From: JASSUD01 sp031963445
GTDB lineage: Bacteria; Pseudomonadota; Gammaproteobacteria; Burkholderiales; Burkholderiaceae
Assembly: GCA_031963445.1 (NCBI GenBank)
Contig: JASSUH010000001.1
Location: 2,232,001 to 2,296,000, forward strand
Length of the DNA: 64,000 nt
Direction of reading: 5' to 3'
The notes under the pieces were generated by a model. It saw only the letters and a list, made by a program, of their open reading frames with translations. It searched no databases and was not told the origin of the DNA. The translations under genes were made by a program, and so were the position numbers. Shown here one piece after another: positions 18,452 to 26,079 of the stretch. The stretch's first letter is position 1. Each line of letters opens with the position of its first letter.

Positions 18452-19444
18452 TTATTCAAGGTTTTGCACCTGTTCACGCATTTGTTCAATTAACAATTTT
18501 AACTTCATCGAGGCATCAGCTAATTCAAGCACGCTGGCTTTTGAACCTAGCGTATTCGCTTCACGGTTCAATTCCTGCATCATAAAATCTAAGCGCTTAC
18601 CTAGCCTACCTCCTTTTTTCAGTAACTCTTGGGTCTCGCTTAAATGCGCAGATAAACGGGCTAGTTCTTCCGCTACATCAATACGAATGCCATACAGTGT
18701 CACCTCTTGGCGAATACGTTCTGCCGCTTCTTCCTTTGAAATCAGCGACGCACCGTTTTCTGGCACGGCAACGGCTAGCGCTTCTCGCATACGCTCAAAC
18801 ACCTTTTCTTGGTAGCGTACAAGCAGCTGTGGAACAAGCGGCATAAGCTGGGCTACTATGCGCTGCATCTCAGCTACCGTATTCAGCAGAATAACCGCAA
18901 GGCGCCCACCTTCGCGCAGACGCGCTGCCAACAAATCATCCAGCGTTTGTTGGGTGCAGGCCAGTACTGCTGAATGCAATTCTTCCATCTCATCGGATGA
19001 ACGACTCTCGGCTAACACGCCTGGCCAACGTAAAATTTCATGCACTCGCAGTGGCCGCGCGTTAGGTAGTTTTTCAAGCACCCGTTGCTGCAGTACAGCA
19101 AGTTGTTCGAGCCCGGTATGATTGAGTCTACCTGCTGCATTGAGTAACTCATTACGCTGCAAATTAATACGGACATCCACTTTGCCACGGGCTAGCTTTG
19201 CCGCCAGCATTTCTCGCAAGGCTGGTTCACAAGCGGCAAGTTCTTCCGGCAGGCGAAAATGAAATTCCAGGAAGCGTGAATTCACTGTGCGTAATTCAAC
19301 TGCGATATTGATTGCCCTATTTCCCGTTTGCTGCACGACCTCATTTACTGTCTGATCAATGGCTGCATTGGTTGCTGAAAATTCGCAACTCGCGCTAGCG
19401 TAGCCAGTCATGCTGTAGACCGATAGTTTTTCTTGTTCTATCAC
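18452..19444 (-). CDS. yicC: YicC family endoribonuclease
   Basis: 330 residues, GTG start at 19444 supported by AAGGAG six bases upstream; the family-typical SMTGYA begins at residue 11. The C-terminal signature KRLDFMMQELNREANTLGSK is intact. A 28-residue-scale insertion near the N-terminus (CEFSATNAAIDQTVNEVVQQ) makes it longer than usual. YicC proteins are endoribonucleases acting on small RNA or RNA 3' regions. Gene order yicC-gmk matches other beta- and gammaproteobacteria. Confidence 0.9.
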   Translation of the reverse strand: MIEQEKLSVYSMTGYASASCEFSATNAAIDQTVNEVVQQTGNRAINIAVELRTVNSRFLEFHFRLPEELAACEPALREMLAAKLARGKVDVRINLQRNELLNAAGRLNHTGLEQLAVLQQRVLEKLPNARPLRVHEILRWPGVLAESRSSDEMEELHSAVLACTQQTLDDLLAARLREGGRLAVILLNTVAEMQRIVAQLMPLVPQLLVRYQEKVFERMREALAVAVPENGASLISKEEAAERIRQEVTLYGIRIDVAEELARLSAHLSETQELLKKGGRLGKRLDFMMQELNREANTLGSKASVLELADASMKLKLLIEQMREQVQNLE

Positions 19445-19592
19445 CGAGGCTCCTTACATTTTTTGCTTGCACTGTCCGGTGAATATTTACCCACCACTGA
19501 CTATTTTTTTTGCCTTTAACACAATCCGTAGAATTATCGCATTTTGTGATTGCCTTACCCGTTGGCTCAATTTTCCACTAGTATCACATCTT

Positions 19593-19687
19593 AGAACTTG
19601 TTTAGGCTTTCCCTTGCGCCGCCTTGCCGTACTAGTTGCACTGTCTGCGGCGGTGCAAGGCCACCAGGAAAACCCTAAACAAGTTCT
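19593..19687. repeat. Family B palindromic repeat
   Basis: A 95-bp element with ends AGAACTTGTTTAGG and CCTAAACAAGTTCT and the core GCCGTACTAGTTGCACTG followed by TCTGCGG. It lies in the divergent gap between yicC and rph, so it may sit in or near their promoters. Confidence 0.85.
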
Positions 19688-19729
19688 TAGCCAAGCCAAG
19701 TCAAATCAATCTTTCATTACTTTCTTCCG

Positions 19730-20461
19730 ATGAATCACCCTCTATTAAGGCCTAGCGGTCGCCAACTTGATCAGCTGCGAGATATTCGTATCACCCGCAA
19801 TTACACTAAATATGCCGAAGGCTCGGTCTTACTCGAATGTGGTCACACTAAAATTATCTGCACGGCTAGCGTCGTTGAAAGCGTACCTAAATTTTTACAG
19901 GACACAAACCAAGGCTGGCTCACCGCTGAATATGGCATGCTGCCGCGCGCGACCCATACCCGCAATGCGCGTGAAGCGGCGCAAGGCAAACAAAGTGGAC
20001 GCACCCAGGAAATTCAACGGTTGATTGGACGTGCATTACGCATGGCGTTTGATCTGGAAAAATTTGGCTCACGCACGCTACATATTGATTGTGATGTGAT
20101 TCAAGCTGACGGCGGCACACGCACAGCTAGCATCACTGGTGCGTTTATCGCCGCGTATGATGCGCTGAGTAAAATTTTTACCACCGATGCCAATCCGCTA
20201 CCACTCAAAAGTTTTGTCGCGGCCGTCTCGGTAGGTATGGTTAACGGTACCCCTATGCTCGATCTCGATTACGCAGAAGACTCTCAAGGCGACACGGATA
20301 TGAACGTGGTGATGACCAGTGAAGGCGATTTGATCGAGGTTCAAGGTACCGCGGAAGGTAAGCCTTTCTCGCGCACACAGATGAATCAGCTACTCGATTT
20401 AGCGTACTCAGGTATTAGCCAATTAATTGCAAAACAAAGGCAGACATTAGGTCTGAAATAG
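19730..20461 (+). CDS. rph: Ribonuclease PH
   Basis: 243 residues, slightly above the family's usual length. Conserved motifs: the N-terminal RPSGRQLDQLRDIRITRNYT, LPRATHTRNARE with Arg residues for phosphate binding, and SGRTQEIQRLIGRALR. It trims tRNA 3' ends phosphorolytically. It is divergent from yicC, an arrangement also seen in Burkholderia. No frameshift of the E. coli K-12 type is present. Confidence 0.94.
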   Translation: MNHPLLRPSGRQLDQLRDIRITRNYTKYAEGSVLLECGHTKIICTASVVESVPKFLQDTNQGWLTAEYGMLPRATHTRNAREAAQGKQSGRTQEIQRLIGRALRMAFDLEKFGSRTLHIDCDVIQADGGTRTASITGAFIAAYDALSKIFTTDANPLPLKSFVAAVSVGMVNGTPMLDLDYAEDSQGDTDMNVVMTSEGDLIEVQGTAEGKPFSRTQMNQLLDLAYSGISQLIAKQRQTLGLK

Positions 20462-20516
20462 ACGCTTAGAATCTATTCAAACCCTTTCTGGCGACATCAG
20501 CGATTTATCAGTCAAC

Positions 20517-21869
20517 ATGCCCATACGAATCAATTTGCGTTATCTTCCTTTTGCTTCTGGTGGGCTATTTTGGCGCACGTTTTTATTGATCGCACTGCTC
20601 ATCGCTTTCAGTCTTGCCGCTTGGTTCCAAAGCTTTCGTGTGATTGAGCGCAAACCACGGGCACAACGCATTGCGTTACAACTGGTTTCAGTCGTTAAGC
20701 TAACCCGCACCGCCCTACTTTATTCCGACTCCGATTTACGTCGCGCGCTGCTGCAAGATCTTGAGAGTAATGAAGGCGTACGTGTCTACCCACGAGAGCT
20801 AACCGATCAATACACACTGCAGCCTAACGAAGTCTTAAATCGATTAATCGAAGCCAATATTCGTGCGCGCCTTGGCCAAGATACGGTGATTGCGCAGGCG
20901 GTCAATGATAATGCTGGCGTATGGATTAGCTTCAAAATTGACGACGATGACTATTGGGTCGCCCTCAATCGTGATCAACTCGACAACGTCACTGGTTTAC
21001 AGTGGCTTGGCTGGGGCGGCTTTGCACTGGCTCTTTCGTTATTTGGCGCAGCTTTTATTAGTAGTTTGGTGAATCGCCCTTTCACTCGCCTCGCTCGCGC
21101 TGCTCGCAAACTTGGCGCGGGTCAAGCACCAGAACCACTACCTGAGCTAGGACTGGGCGTCGCGGCTGAAACCAATCGCAGCTTTAACCAAATGGTGCGT
21201 GATTTGCAGCAACTAGAAGCAGACCGCACGCTGATGCTGGCGGGTATTTCGCACGATTTGCGCACGCCACTTGCGCGCTTGCGGCTAGAAACTGAAATGA
21301 GTCCAGCTGATCAGCCAACGAAAGAAGCGATGATCAATGACATTGAACAAATGGATATGATCATTAGCCGCTTCCTTGATTACACACGCCCGGTGCAGCG
21401 TGCCCCTGAAGCCGTAAAATTGTCGCTCCTGGTACGCGAAGTCGTGGCCCGCGTTGCAAGCAAAGATAAGATACCCATTACCGTTGACTTAGCTGAATCA
21501 GCCATCATCAAAGCAGATTGGACTGATATGCGCCGCATTATCGACAATTTGCTAGAAAACGCTCGTAAATACGGACGCAGCGCGCATGACGATCTAGCTC
21601 ACATCACCGTGATCACGAAAGTGCATCAAGGCCGCATCGAGCTTTGCGTATTAGATGATGGGCCGGGTATTCCTGAGAATCAACTTGAGCTCGTGCTACG
21701 TCCTTTTTATCGTGCTGACACTGCACGTAGTCAAGCTGATGGCACGGGGCTTGGCATGGCCATCGTACAACGTCTAGTCAACCGCTACCAAGGCACCATA
21801 CAGTTAAAAAACAAGGTCCCTGGACCTGGTCTTGCCGTAACTTTAATTTTCCCCAGCTATTCTCGCTAA
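20517..21869 (+). CDS. EnvZ-like sensor histidine kinase
   Basis: 450 residues. Layout: membrane helix at about 18-38; a periplasmic domain of about 120 residues; second helix at about 160-182; HAMP (RPFTRLARAARKLGAG); H-box AGISHDLRTPLARLRLE with phospho-acceptor H246; then the ATPase domain with N-box (DNLLENARKYG), G1 (DDGPGIP) and G2 (GTGLGMAI). This is the EnvZ/OmpR type that senses osmotic or envelope state. The matching response regulator is not adjacent (rph lies upstream, ahpC downstream). The partner must be elsewhere on the chromosome or missing. Confidence 0.85.
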   Translation: MPIRINLRYLPFASGGLFWRTFLLIALLIAFSLAAWFQSFRVIERKPRAQRIALQLVSVVKLTRTALLYSDSDLRRALLQDLESNEGVRVYPRELTDQYTLQPNEVLNRLIEANIRARLGQDTVIAQAVNDNAGVWISFKIDDDDYWVALNRDQLDNVTGLQWLGWGGFALALSLFGAAFISSLVNRPFTRLARAARKLGAGQAPEPLPELGLGVAAETNRSFNQMVRDLQQLEADRTLMLAGISHDLRTPLARLRLETEMSPADQPTKEAMINDIEQMDMIISRFLDYTRPVQRAPEAVKLSLLVREVVARVASKDKIPITVDLAESAIIKADWTDMRRIIDNLLENARKYGRSAHDDLAHITVITKVHQGRIELCVLDDGPGIPENQLELVLRPFYRADTARSQADGTGLGMAIVQRLVNRYQGTIQLKNKVPGPGLAVTLIFPSYSR

Positions 21870-22182
21870 CAGCAAAAAAACGCTGCACCGTTTGCTTAGA
21901 TAGTTTGGCTAAATGCCAACCTCAACGTTACTAAGATGGTATCTTTACGCTGATAGGGTTAAGGAGCTGCAAAGGTTCCTTAGATAAATCCTATTGCTAA
22001 AATTTTTTTACAAATTTATAGTTTTTCAGATGAACAGCTTGATGGCATCTAGGTGACGTCTACCTAGGTTCGAGCAAGGTATGCTTTTGCTGTCTCTTTG
22101 ACAGCCTGCCGCCCTCTTCCTTGGGCAGACCACCCGTTGTTATCAGTCATGAGTCATCATTTTTTAATCCCTGGAGGAACAG
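21870..22182. other. Intergenic region upstream of ahpC
   Basis: 310 bases without a gene. A degenerate stretch near 22080-22140 (CTTTTGCTGTCTCTTTGACAG, CCTTGGGC) may be a decayed family B element. A strong GGAGGA ribosome-binding site for ahpC lies at 22173-22178. No clear OxyR site can be claimed by eye. Confidence 0.4.
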
Positions 22183-22731
22183 ATGAAAACCGTAGGCGAT
22201 GAACTTGAAGAGTTTACAGTTCAAGCGGTCAAACCCGGCTTTAATCATCATGAAGAGAATGGTGAGTCAGCCTTTGAAACGATTACTGAAGAATCATTTC
22301 CAGGCAAATGGAAAATCATTTACTTCTTCCCTAAAGCATTCACCTTCGTTTGTCCCACTGAGATTGTTGAATTTAACAAACTTGTGAAAGACTTCGAAGA
22401 GCGTGACGCTGTTTTATTAGGCGGCAGTAGCGATAATGAATTTGCCCAACTTGCCTGGCGACGTGAACATCAAGATCTGAACAAACTCAATCACTACGCC
22501 TTTGGCGATGTTACCGGTGATTTGATCGATCAACTTGGTGTACGTGACGAAGAAGCTGGTGTGGCGCTGCGCGCAACCTTTATCGTTGACCCTGACAACA
22601 TCATTCAGCATGTGTCGGTAAACAATCTAAACGTTGGTCGCAACCCACAAGAAGTCTTACGCATTCTCGATGGTTTACAAACTGACGAACTGTGTCCATG
22701 TAACCGCGCAGTGGGTGGCTCTACGCTTTAA
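22183..22731 (+). CDS. ahpC: Alkyl hydroperoxide reductase C (peroxiredoxin)
   Basis: 182 residues. The peroxidatic Cys is in PKAFTFVCPTE (C57). The C-terminal CPCNR holds the resolving Cys region (C171, C173), as in the AhpE/AhpC type that pairs with AhpD. It reduces hydrogen peroxide and organic peroxides in the cytosol. ahpD follows 200 bases downstream in the same direction, separated by a terminator-like hairpin and a family B repeat. Strong ribosome-binding site GGAGGA. Confidence 0.93.
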   Translation: MKTVGDELEEFTVQAVKPGFNHHEENGESAFETITEESFPGKWKIIYFFPKAFTFVCPTEIVEFNKLVKDFEERDAVLLGGSSDNEFAQLAWRREHQDLNKLNHYAFGDVTGDLIDQLGVRDEEAGVALRATFIVDPDNIIQHVSVNNLNVGRNPQEVLRILDGLQTDELCPCNRAVGGSTL

Positions 22732-22753
22732 ATAAGCGAGTAGTAGCAAATCC

Positions 22754-22788
22754 TTTGGCGCGGTATATTTTTTCCAAACCGCGCCAAA
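22754..22788 (+). terminator. Hairpin after ahpC
   Basis: An 11-bp perfect stem, TTTGGCGCGGT and ACCGCGCCAAA, with a 13-base loop, 22 bases after the ahpC stop. There is no strong T-run after it, so it may attenuate or stabilise the ahpC message rather than end it completely. Confidence 0.6.
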
Positions 22789-22824
22789 TTGACAGCCTTT
22801 TAGGCGATTTGTAGACAGTTTTTT

Positions 22825-22918
22825 AGAACTTTTTAGAGTTTTTCTGGTGGCCTTGCGCCGACGCAGACAGTACAAAACGTACGGCAAAGTGGCGCCAGGG
22901 AAAGCCTAAAAAGGTTCT
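22825..22918. repeat. Family B palindromic repeat within the ahpC-ahpD gap
   Basis: A 94-bp element with ends AGAACTTTTTAG and CTAAAAAGGTTCT and a core containing CGCAGACAGTACAAAACG. Its right end lies 14 bases before the ahpD start codon, so it forms part of the ahpD leader. Confidence 0.8.
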
Positions 22919-22932
22919 TATAGGAAGCATTC

Positions 22933-23457
22933 ATGGAATTCATTACTAAAATAAAAAGCCTCATCCCTGACTACGCCAAAGATATTCGCCTTAATTTAGA
23001 TGGCACCATTGCCCGCTCATCTTTAGAAGACAACGAGGCCATAGGTATCGCCCTGGCTTCTGCGTTTGCAGCACGTAGTCAGCCACTTATTAAGATCATC
23101 AAAGACGCCAATATTCTCTCAGCCGAAGAACTCAACGGAGCGTTGAGCGCAAGCGCGCTTATGGGGATGAACAATACTTGGTACCCCTATACTGAAATGT
23201 CAGACAGCACTGATTTAAAAGGGGTACCTGCTGGTTTGCGCATGAATGCGTATGCCAATCATGGCGGCGTCGATAAGCTGCGCTTTGAAATGTATGCATT
23301 AGCCGCGTCAATCATTGGCAAATGCCATTTCTGCGTCAAATCGCATTTTGATACGCTGCGCAAAGAAGGCATGAGCATTGAACAATTACGCGATGTGGGC
23401 CGCATTGCTGCAACCATTAATGCAGCAGCACAAGTCATCAATGCGGAACAGGCTTAA
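22933..23457 (+). CDS. ahpD: Alkyl hydroperoxide reductase AhpD
   Basis: 174 residues, all-helical AhpD fold. The catalytic motif KCHFCVKSH gives C131, C134 and H138; the acidic partner lies upstream in the family. AhpD passes electrons to AhpC from a lipoylated protein (lipoamide/SucB and Lpd in Mycobacterium). A GGAAG ribosome-binding site is just downstream of a family B repeat. Together with ahpC it forms a peroxide defence unit that does not need AhpF. Confidence 0.9.
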   Translation: MEFITKIKSLIPDYAKDIRLNLDGTIARSSLEDNEAIGIALASAFAARSQPLIKIIKDANILSAEELNGALSASALMGMNNTWYPYTEMSDSTDLKGVPAGLRMNAYANHGGVDKLRFEMYALAASIIGKCHFCVKSHFDTLRKEGMSIEQLRDVGRIAATINAAAQVINAEQA

Positions 23458-23499
23458 AGATTTGGCTAGTTATATCTTTTAGAGGCTGTTGGCTCACCC

Positions 23500-23583
23500 G
23501 TTGGGGTTCCTTCGTCACCCCAACCTATACTTGGCATTTGCATAGGTTGGGGTGACTCATTTAATTAAATACGGAACCCCAAC
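23500..23583. repeat. Family A palindromic repeat, copy 3
   Basis: An 84-bp element with left arm type Y and right arm type X (TTTAATTAAATACGG before the closing CCCCAAC). It lies in the convergent gap between ahpD and ispF, where it could act as a bidirectional terminator or folding element. Confidence 0.9.
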
Positions 23584-23617
23584 ACAATCCACTTTTAAAA
23601 ATCGTGAATAGGCTCTC

Positions 23618-23721
23618 AGAACCTGTTTAGGACTTCCCTGGTGCCCTCGCGCCGCCGCAGACAGTACAAAGGCGTACGGCAAGGCGGCGCGAGGGCGCCA
23701 GGGAAGCCCTAAACAGGTTCT
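23618..23721. repeat. Family B palindromic repeat overlapping the ispF 3' end
   Basis: A 104-bp element with arms beginning AGAACCTGTTTAGG and CCTAAACAGGTTCT. The arm at 23709-23721 encodes the last residues and the TAG stop of ispF on the minus strand, so the repeat has become part of the gene. Confidence 0.85.
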
Positions 23722-24191
23722 GATAAAAGCACCACTACTTGGGCGGCTATACCCTCTCTGCGCCCAAGCGAGCCTAATTTTTCATTAGTTTTCGCTTTAA
23801 CATTGACGCAATCTAAAGCTACATTTAAATCAGCCGCCAGATTGGCACACATGGATGGTAAATAAGGGGCAAGCTTTGGCTCCTGAGCAATCACCGTACT
23901 ATCTAAATTGACTACCTGATAGCCGGCCGCTTTGACCAAATTGACTGCCTCACGCAGCAATAAACGGCTATCTGCCCCAGCAAAACGCACATCCGTATCT
24001 GGAAAGTGGCGCCCGATATCACCTAGCGCAGCTGCTCCTAACAACGCATCAATCACCGCATGCAGTAAAACATCGGCATCCGAATGGCCAAGCAGCCCTT
24101 TCGTATGCGGCACATGAACTCCGCCAATAATTAAAGCACGCTCTGACACTAACGCATGCACGTCATAACCTTGCCCAATTCGAAATTTCAT
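23709..24191 (-). CDS. ispF: 2-C-methyl-D-erythritol 2,4-cyclodiphosphate synthase
   Basis: 160 residues, ATG 24191 with an AAGGTAAG site upstream. Metal ligands are in GYDVHAL; the family signatures GLLGHSDADVLLHA, DIGRHFPDTD and KAKTNEKLGSLGRREG are all intact. It catalyses the fifth step of the MEP isoprenoid pathway. Its usual partner ispD is 930 bases upstream on the same strand, separated by an inserted gene on the opposite strand. The last residues (EPV) and stop are provided by a family B repeat. Confidence 0.94.
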   Translation of the reverse strand: MKFRIGQGYDVHALVSERALIIGGVHVPHTKGLLGHSDADVLLHAVIDALLGAAALGDIGRHFPDTDVRFAGADSRLLLREAVNLVKAAGYQVVNLDSTVIAQEPKLAPYLPSMCANLAADLNVALDCVNVKAKTNEKLGSLGRREGIAAQVVVLLSEPV

Positions 24192-24382
24192 CTCGCTGCT
24201 TACCTTTTTATATTGAAATCATTAGGTATTTTAAGAAAAATTTGCTTCCCTCCTGTTTGCCACCTACTTTTGATACATTGATATTGCTCATAGTTTATTC
24301 AATGGATCTTTAAACAAGAATAGCAAGTAAGAAAAAAGTAATTTATTCTTATTTTTACAAAAAATAATTTCTCCAATCGTAG

Positions 24383-24401
24383 TACCTCCTTAATTGAGGT
24401 A
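24383..24401 (+). promoter_or_regulatory. Hairpin that can mask the ribosome-binding site of the 24407 gene
   Basis: TACCTC (24383-24388) can pair with GAGGTA (24396-24401), which holds the ribosome-binding site five bases before ATG 24407. The 5' side reads ACCTCCTTA, identical to the conserved 16S rRNA 3' anti-Shine-Dalgarno end. Folding would hide the site; whether this is used as a switch is unknown. Confidence 0.4.
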
Positions 24402-24406
24402 TAAAA

Positions 24407-25087
24407 ATGAAGATAATACAGCCCACCACTCCTAGCAGCTATCTTCTGAGCCAGTATAAATCGAGTGTTGATCTGGATAAAAATAGCCTCAATCAAGAAC
24501 ACTGCTCAGCCCCCCTCGATACCTACGAACATTTAAAAGAATCCTGCTCTAACGACTCAACCTCTTCCATTAAGGAAGAGATAAAGCAAAAAAATACAGA
24601 AAAAACCTTAAGCTATCATCCGATAGAAGATGCAGAAAAAAAGAGAGAAAGCGAAGAATATTTTAGGTTTTATTTATTAATAAATAAAAAAGAAACTGAG
24701 ATCTCTCTCTTGAAAAAGAAAAAAGCAAAGTTGTACGAAAATTTCACAAATCTACTAAGAGAGATAAACAATCTACCAATAAAGAATAGAGATATATTAA
24801 AAGAAATAAAAGTTAAAATACATACGGAACTTCTCACAGAAAAATCTTCACTAGACAAGTTAAATCATAGCATTTCATCAGAATTAGATGAGCTTAGAAA
24901 GCAAGAAGAAAACGGCCTCACAGAAACAATAAATCTTCTAATTAAAAAATTTTATGCATTTAAATTTCCAAGAGAAAAAATAATAGCTATAAATAGAGAA
25001 ATAAATATTATGGGGATATTTACTCGAAATATCAGAAATAACTCAAAATACCGAGAGGTAACGACTCGCCGCCATTCAATGCCTTAA
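24407..25087 (+). CDS. AT-rich coiled-coil hypothetical protein between ispF and ispD
   Basis: 226 residues, very rich in Lys, Glu, Asn and Ile, and AT-richer than the isoprenoid genes beside it. Residues 1-75 are Ser/Thr-rich and probably disordered. Residues 80-180 form a charged helical coiled coil (EISLLKKKKAKLYENF, KSSLDKLNHSISSELDELRK). The C-terminus is basic. No known domain is seen. It faces opposite to ispF and ispD and splits this normally tight pair, which together with its base composition points to an acquired accessory gene. A secreted effector is possible but unproven. Confidence 0.65.
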   Translation: MKIIQPTTPSSYLLSQYKSSVDLDKNSLNQEHCSAPLDTYEHLKESCSNDSTSSIKEEIKQKNTEKTLSYHPIEDAEKKRESEEYFRFYLLINKKETEISLLKKKKAKLYENFTNLLREINNLPIKNRDILKEIKVKIHTELLTEKSSLDKLNHSISSELDELRKQEENGLTETINLLIKKFYAFKFPREKIIAINREINIMGIFTRNIRNNSKYREVTTRRHSMP

Positions 25088-25122
25088 GGAAGCGCTGAAT
25101 AAACCGATATACGCATAGCGAA

Positions 25123-25857
25123 CTATTTCTTTTTGTGCCCCAGCATTGCTTCAAGCGTTTCAAAGTCATTCGGATAAGTCACTTTAAAATTACGTAAGCT
25201 CCCCATCACTAGACGAGGTTTATAGCCTAAATACTCGAGTGCGCTGGCCTCATCACTCACTTCTTGTGCTGCGTGTTGAGCGCGCTGTAGTGCAGTGCGC
25301 AGCAAGCCTAATCTGAACATTTGAGGAGTTTGTGCGAGCCATAAATCATCACGAGGTTCAGTGCTAATAATACGCGGACTGTTGAGTGCATCCGTATCAG
25401 ATAACGCTAGCGACGGCTGCGCTCGTTTGAGCGTATCGGCCAGTGGCAGAGCTAAAATGCCTCCGACGGGCTCATCGCGCATGGCTTCAAGTAATGTGCG
25501 AATCAGCGTGGGGGTGATGCCGGGGCGCGCTGCATCGTGTACCAACACCCAATCTTGCTCAGTCGCTCCTTGTTCTATCAGGGCCTCTAGGCCATTTAAG
25601 ACGGAAGCTTGCCGGGTCGCTCCACCACAACGGCGTACGATAAAACGTAAACCACTAAAGCGGCGTGCATCAAAATGGGTATCCTGCGGTGCGATGACCA
25701 GTAGCGTTTGCGACAATTCAAGGCATGCATCAAAAGCCGACAAGGTGTAGTGCAATAGCGCATGGCCGGCAATCATTCGATACTGCTTAGGAAGCGCACT
25801 ACCAGCACGCGCACCGACTCCTGCGCAGGGGATAAGGGCAAAGAAACGTTGACTCAC
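25123..25857 (-). CDS. ispD: 2-C-methyl-D-erythritol 4-phosphate cytidylyltransferase
   Basis: 244 residues if started at GTG 25857, which places the family N-terminus (FALIPCAGVGARAGS) five residues in. A longer frame from ATG 25917 would add 20 mostly hydrophobic residues not typical of the family. Motifs: PCAGVGARAGSALPKQY for CTP binding, VHDAARP and TQTPQMF-like LAQTPQMFR. It makes CDP-ME from MEP and CTP (third step of the MEP pathway). Its order next to mfd and ispF matches Burkholderia apart from two inserted accessory genes. Confidence 0.92.
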   Translation of the reverse strand: MSQRFFALIPCAGVGARAGSALPKQYRMIAGHALLHYTLSAFDACLELSQTLLVIAPQDTHFDARRFSGLRFIVRRCGGATRQASVLNGLEALIEQGATEQDWVLVHDAARPGITPTLIRTLLEAMRDEPVGGILALPLADTLKRAQPSLALSDTDALNSPRIISTEPRDDLWLAQTPQMFRLGLLRTALQRAQHAAQEVSDEASALEYLGYKPRLVMGSLRNFKVTYPNDFETLEAMLGHKKK

Positions 25858-25924
25858 TACTAAGCACAACCTATAAAGTAGAAACTGAAAAAACCACTCA
25901 CTCATTGTATAACTCATAAACCCT

Positions 25925-26015
25925 AACCTCTGCAGAGATCTATCTCTTCTTGCCGTACTAATGTACTAGCAGCAAAGGTACAAAGCTTTCTCGCTGCAGA
26001 GATAAGGCAGAGGTT
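25925..26015. repeat. Family B-related palindromic repeat upstream of ispD
   Basis: A 91-bp element with ends AACCTCTGCAGAGATC and GAGATAAGGCAGAGGTT and the family core TTGCCGTACTAATGTACTAG then CAGCAAAGG. The ends differ from the AGAACCTG type, so it is a subfamily. Confidence 0.65.
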
Positions 26016-26079
26016 CGTGAATTCTATAATATTATGAGCCGCCGAAAATCAATGAATTTTTCGTTGAAGGGGCTAGACA

